Positions 62,101-64,000 of a DNA stretch of 64,000 nt are shown piece after piece; positions within the stretch are counted from its first letter, which is position 1, and every line of letters starts with the position of its first letter. The DNA comes from JAWKXU01 sp964468045. Its GTDB lineage: Bacteria; Pseudomonadota; Alphaproteobacteria; Sphingomonadales; Sphingomonadaceae. Position numbers and translations under genes: made by a program. Below the pieces are notes generated by a model. That model did no database searches. It saw only the letters and a program-made list of their open reading frames with translations, and had not been told where the DNA came from. Where the stretch lies: the NCBI GenBank assembly GCA_964468045.1, contig CAYXTO010000007.1, positions 101,242 to 165,241 on the forward strand, in the 5' to 3' direction.

Positions 62101-63093
62101 TCAACTCGTCGCCAGAGCGGTTGCCAGCGTAATCGCTCTGGCGGGTTCGCCGAAGCGCAGGAGGCGGGCAACGGTGCGCCACATTCCATCGCGCGTTCCG
62201 CCTTCCCGGATATGCTGGATCACGATGTCGAAACCTTCATCGCGCAAGCCGCTGTACGAATAGAGGATGCCGGGAGCCACGCGGGCGCGCACCCATCGCG
62301 ACACGCCTTCGCGGCCGAACAGCCGGTCCAGCTCCTCGAGCGGCGGCAGCTTGTGCAGGTGTTCGGTCGGGTCGGGCCTGCCCGCCTGCCGTTCCCTGAA
62401 CGCCAGCAGCGCCACGGCCGCGCCGATCTGCTGCTCGGTCGCATACCGGCTGGAGACCTGGTCGCCGTAATGGCGGTATCTCAGCAGGCGTTCCGGCAGA
62501 TTGGCGATTCTGGTCGTGCTGGCCAGCCGCAACCAGAGATCCATGTCCTCGCAATGACGGAAGGCCGCATGATAGCCGCCGACCGCCCGCACTATATCGC
62601 GGCGGAATATCACCGCCGGATGGCACAGCAGAGGCGCGCCCTGTTCGATCGCGCGCAGGAAGTCCTCGTGATTCAGGGGGTGGTCCCGGCCTTCAAGCCG
62701 GTATCGGTCGCCGAACTCGTCGATATCCTCGGTCCAGCTGCCCACAACGCCGCACTCGGGGTTAGCCGCCAGGAAGGCGACCTGCCTCGCAAAACGTTCG
62801 GGCTTGCAGACGTCGTCCGCGTCCATGCGCGCCACGAGTGTCCCGCGTGCTTCTTCGATCAGCTGGTTGAGGCTGGCGATCAGGCCGCGATTCTCGCGGA
62901 TGATGGGCCGGATTCGGGAATCCGCGGACGCATAGCGCTCTATGAGCGCGCGAGTGCCGTCGGACGAGCCGTCATCCAGAATCAGGAATTCGAAATCCGT
63001 AAAGCTTTGCGAAAGGACGCTCTCGATCGCCTCCGCGAGGAAGCGCTCGCCATTGTAGACGCTCATCGCAACAGAGAGGGTGGGGGCGGTCAT
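62101..63093 (-). CDS. GT2 family glycosyltransferase
   Basis: 330 residues. GT-A fold: VAMSVYNGERFLAEAIESVL, LILDDGSSDGTRALIERY, and catalytic DxD region ARMDADD. Ends with extra helical segments. Acceptor unknown. First gene of a leftward polysaccharide cluster that diverges from the rrn operon. Confidence 0.92.
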   Translation of the reverse strand: MTAPTLSVAMSVYNGERFLAEAIESVLSQSFTDFEFLILDDGSSDGTRALIERYASADSRIRPIIRENRGLIASLNQLIEEARGTLVARMDADDVCKPERFARQVAFLAANPECGVVGSWTEDIDEFGDRYRLEGRDHPLNHEDFLRAIEQGAPLLCHPAVIFRRDIVRAVGGYHAAFRHCEDMDLWLRLASTTRIANLPERLLRYRHYGDQVSSRYATEQQIGAAVALLAFRERQAGRPDPTEHLHKLPPLEELDRLFGREGVSRWVRARVAPGILYSYSGLRDEGFDIVIQHIREGGTRDGMWRTVARLLRFGEPARAITLATALATS

Positions 63094-63326
63094 TCCCTGT
63101 GAAATCCCCGGTTTTTCGTGGTTTGTGCGTTGTTAGCCATGCTGTATCGCCCATATACCGACAGGGTAAACAAACGGTGATGGGTTGGGCTGCAGATTAC
63201 GGTTCGAATGAGGTCGAAGAATCGGGGCGGAATCGGGTCCAGGAGAAGCGGGAGGCAGGGATTGGCCTCGAAACCCTCGGAAATTCGTATGTTTTCCGGT
63301 GAATGAAAGAAAAATGCAAAAAGGCG
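63094..63326. other. Intergenic region upstream of rrn promoter
   Basis: 233 nt between the GT2 start codon and the rrn promoter, with no gene visible. It must contain the GT2 cluster promoter and may contain upstream elements of rrn: A-rich AAAGAAAAATGCAAAAAG (63306-63323) directly precedes the -35. Confidence 0.5.
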
Positions 63327-63355
63327 TTGACCGACTCAAATCCCCTCCATATATG
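63327..63355 (+). promoter_or_regulatory. rrn operon promoter
   Basis: -35 TTGACC (63327-63332), 17-nt spacer, -10 TATATG (63350-63355), preceded by an A-rich UP-like stretch. The C/T-rich spacer and following GCCGCC match the GC-rich discriminator expected of stringently controlled rRNA promoters. Confidence 0.8.
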
Positions 63356-63692
63356 CCGCCTCACCGGACGGGAACGACGCTTCAACGGCTCGCAACTGAC
63401 CCGGTCGCCAACATAGACGGACAGCATGTCCCCCGGAGTAAAAAACGGGGAACGATTGTTGTCCGCCTCGTTTTGTCGGTGGCTCTTTGACATTGTCGAT
63501 TTTTGATGAAGGGACATGTGGGCGACGGCGCCCGGTCCGGGGAGCTCAAGGCTCCGGATACCGGTTTAATTATGCCGTTACCTTATACATGTCCTTCGTA
63601 TCCATTACGTTTGACAAGTGCAGGTATCGGCTCCTTGAAGCTCAACCTTGCAGGTCGGCGGGGCTTGCCCCGTGCCTGGTTGGTTGTGACAC
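63356..63692 (+). promoter_or_regulatory. rrn leader with boxA-like antitermination site
   Basis: About 330 nt of leader RNA. GGCTCTTTGACATTG (63481-63495) resembles the boxA (TGCTCTTTAACA) that recruits Nus factors. No coding gene in it that I can support. RNase III processing stems are expected near the 16S start but cannot be verified because the 3' side is outside the window. Confidence 0.6.

Positions 63693-64000
<308 letters not shown>

Noticed and set aside
63600..63640. Second rrn promoter at TTGACA (63610)
   Set aside because: No AT-rich -10 at 16-18 nt; too close to the 16S start.

Overview
The window is a high-GC chromosomal segment of an alphaproteobacterium, most probably a member of the Sphingomonadales. 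The evidence is the 5' end of a 16S rRNA at the right edge, a ChpT phosphotransferase, the serS-surE-nlpD order, the BamE / ubiquinol-cytochrome c chaperone / DUF177 cluster, a trigger factor with a long Lys/Ala/Pro tail, and dispersed palindromes plus small GIY-YIG genes of a kind common in sphingomonads. Genus cannot be fixed from this sequence alone.

Layout. 1-8.9 kb is core: zwf (cut by the left edge), a transglutaminase-like protein, yjbQ, rimO, a K+ channel, a LysM/M23 envelope protein, surE and serS. 9.0-15.4 kb is accessory: the last three steps of an aromatic meta-cleavage pathway (hydratase, aldolase, acylating acetaldehyde dehydrogenase) diverge from an IclR gene whose 3' end is lost. 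Fused to it are broken pieces of a DNA methyltransferase and a DUF3987 protein, then three small mobile-element genes ending at the 3' end of a tRNA-Val. 15.5-26.2 kb holds sppA, pyrB with a degenerate dihydroorotase, a ParA/SPOR envelope cluster and the bfd/bfr iron-storage pair. 26.4-37.8 kb holds an L,D-transpeptidase, der, tRNA-Leu, tig, a YbaL-type antiporter, clpP and clpX. 37.8-50 kb is rich in repeats, with a GIY-YIG remnant, an MFS/LLM pair, a CDF exporter, mtgA, rpoH, an RluD-type synthase, a GIY-YIG/JAMM fused frame, chpT, an amidase and rnpB. 50-63 kb holds PilZ proteins, bamE, hslVU, a glutathione-dependent formaldehyde detoxification operon, an Atm1-type ABC exporter and three surface-polysaccharide genes. 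An rRNA operon begins at 63.7 kb.

The most unusual theme is the repeats. At least four families of short palindromic or stereotyped elements recur. They lie between genes, inside the 3' part of one open frame, as an in-frame linker between a GIY-YIG and a JAMM domain, and apparently inside the P3 arm of RNase P RNA. Both GIY-YIG genes in the window are bracketed by such elements, so a GIY-YIG/palindrome association is the best candidate here for an underdescribed mobile system. The second theme is the chimeric scar at 12.5-13.2 kb, where three unrelated genes have been joined by deletions beside a tRNA.

Proteostasis genes are unusually dense (tig, clpP, clpX, rpoH, hslV, hslU). hslV has a convincing sigma-32 promoter placed so that its mRNA would be nearly or fully leaderless. 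All functions are assigned by reading protein motifs; no database search was run.
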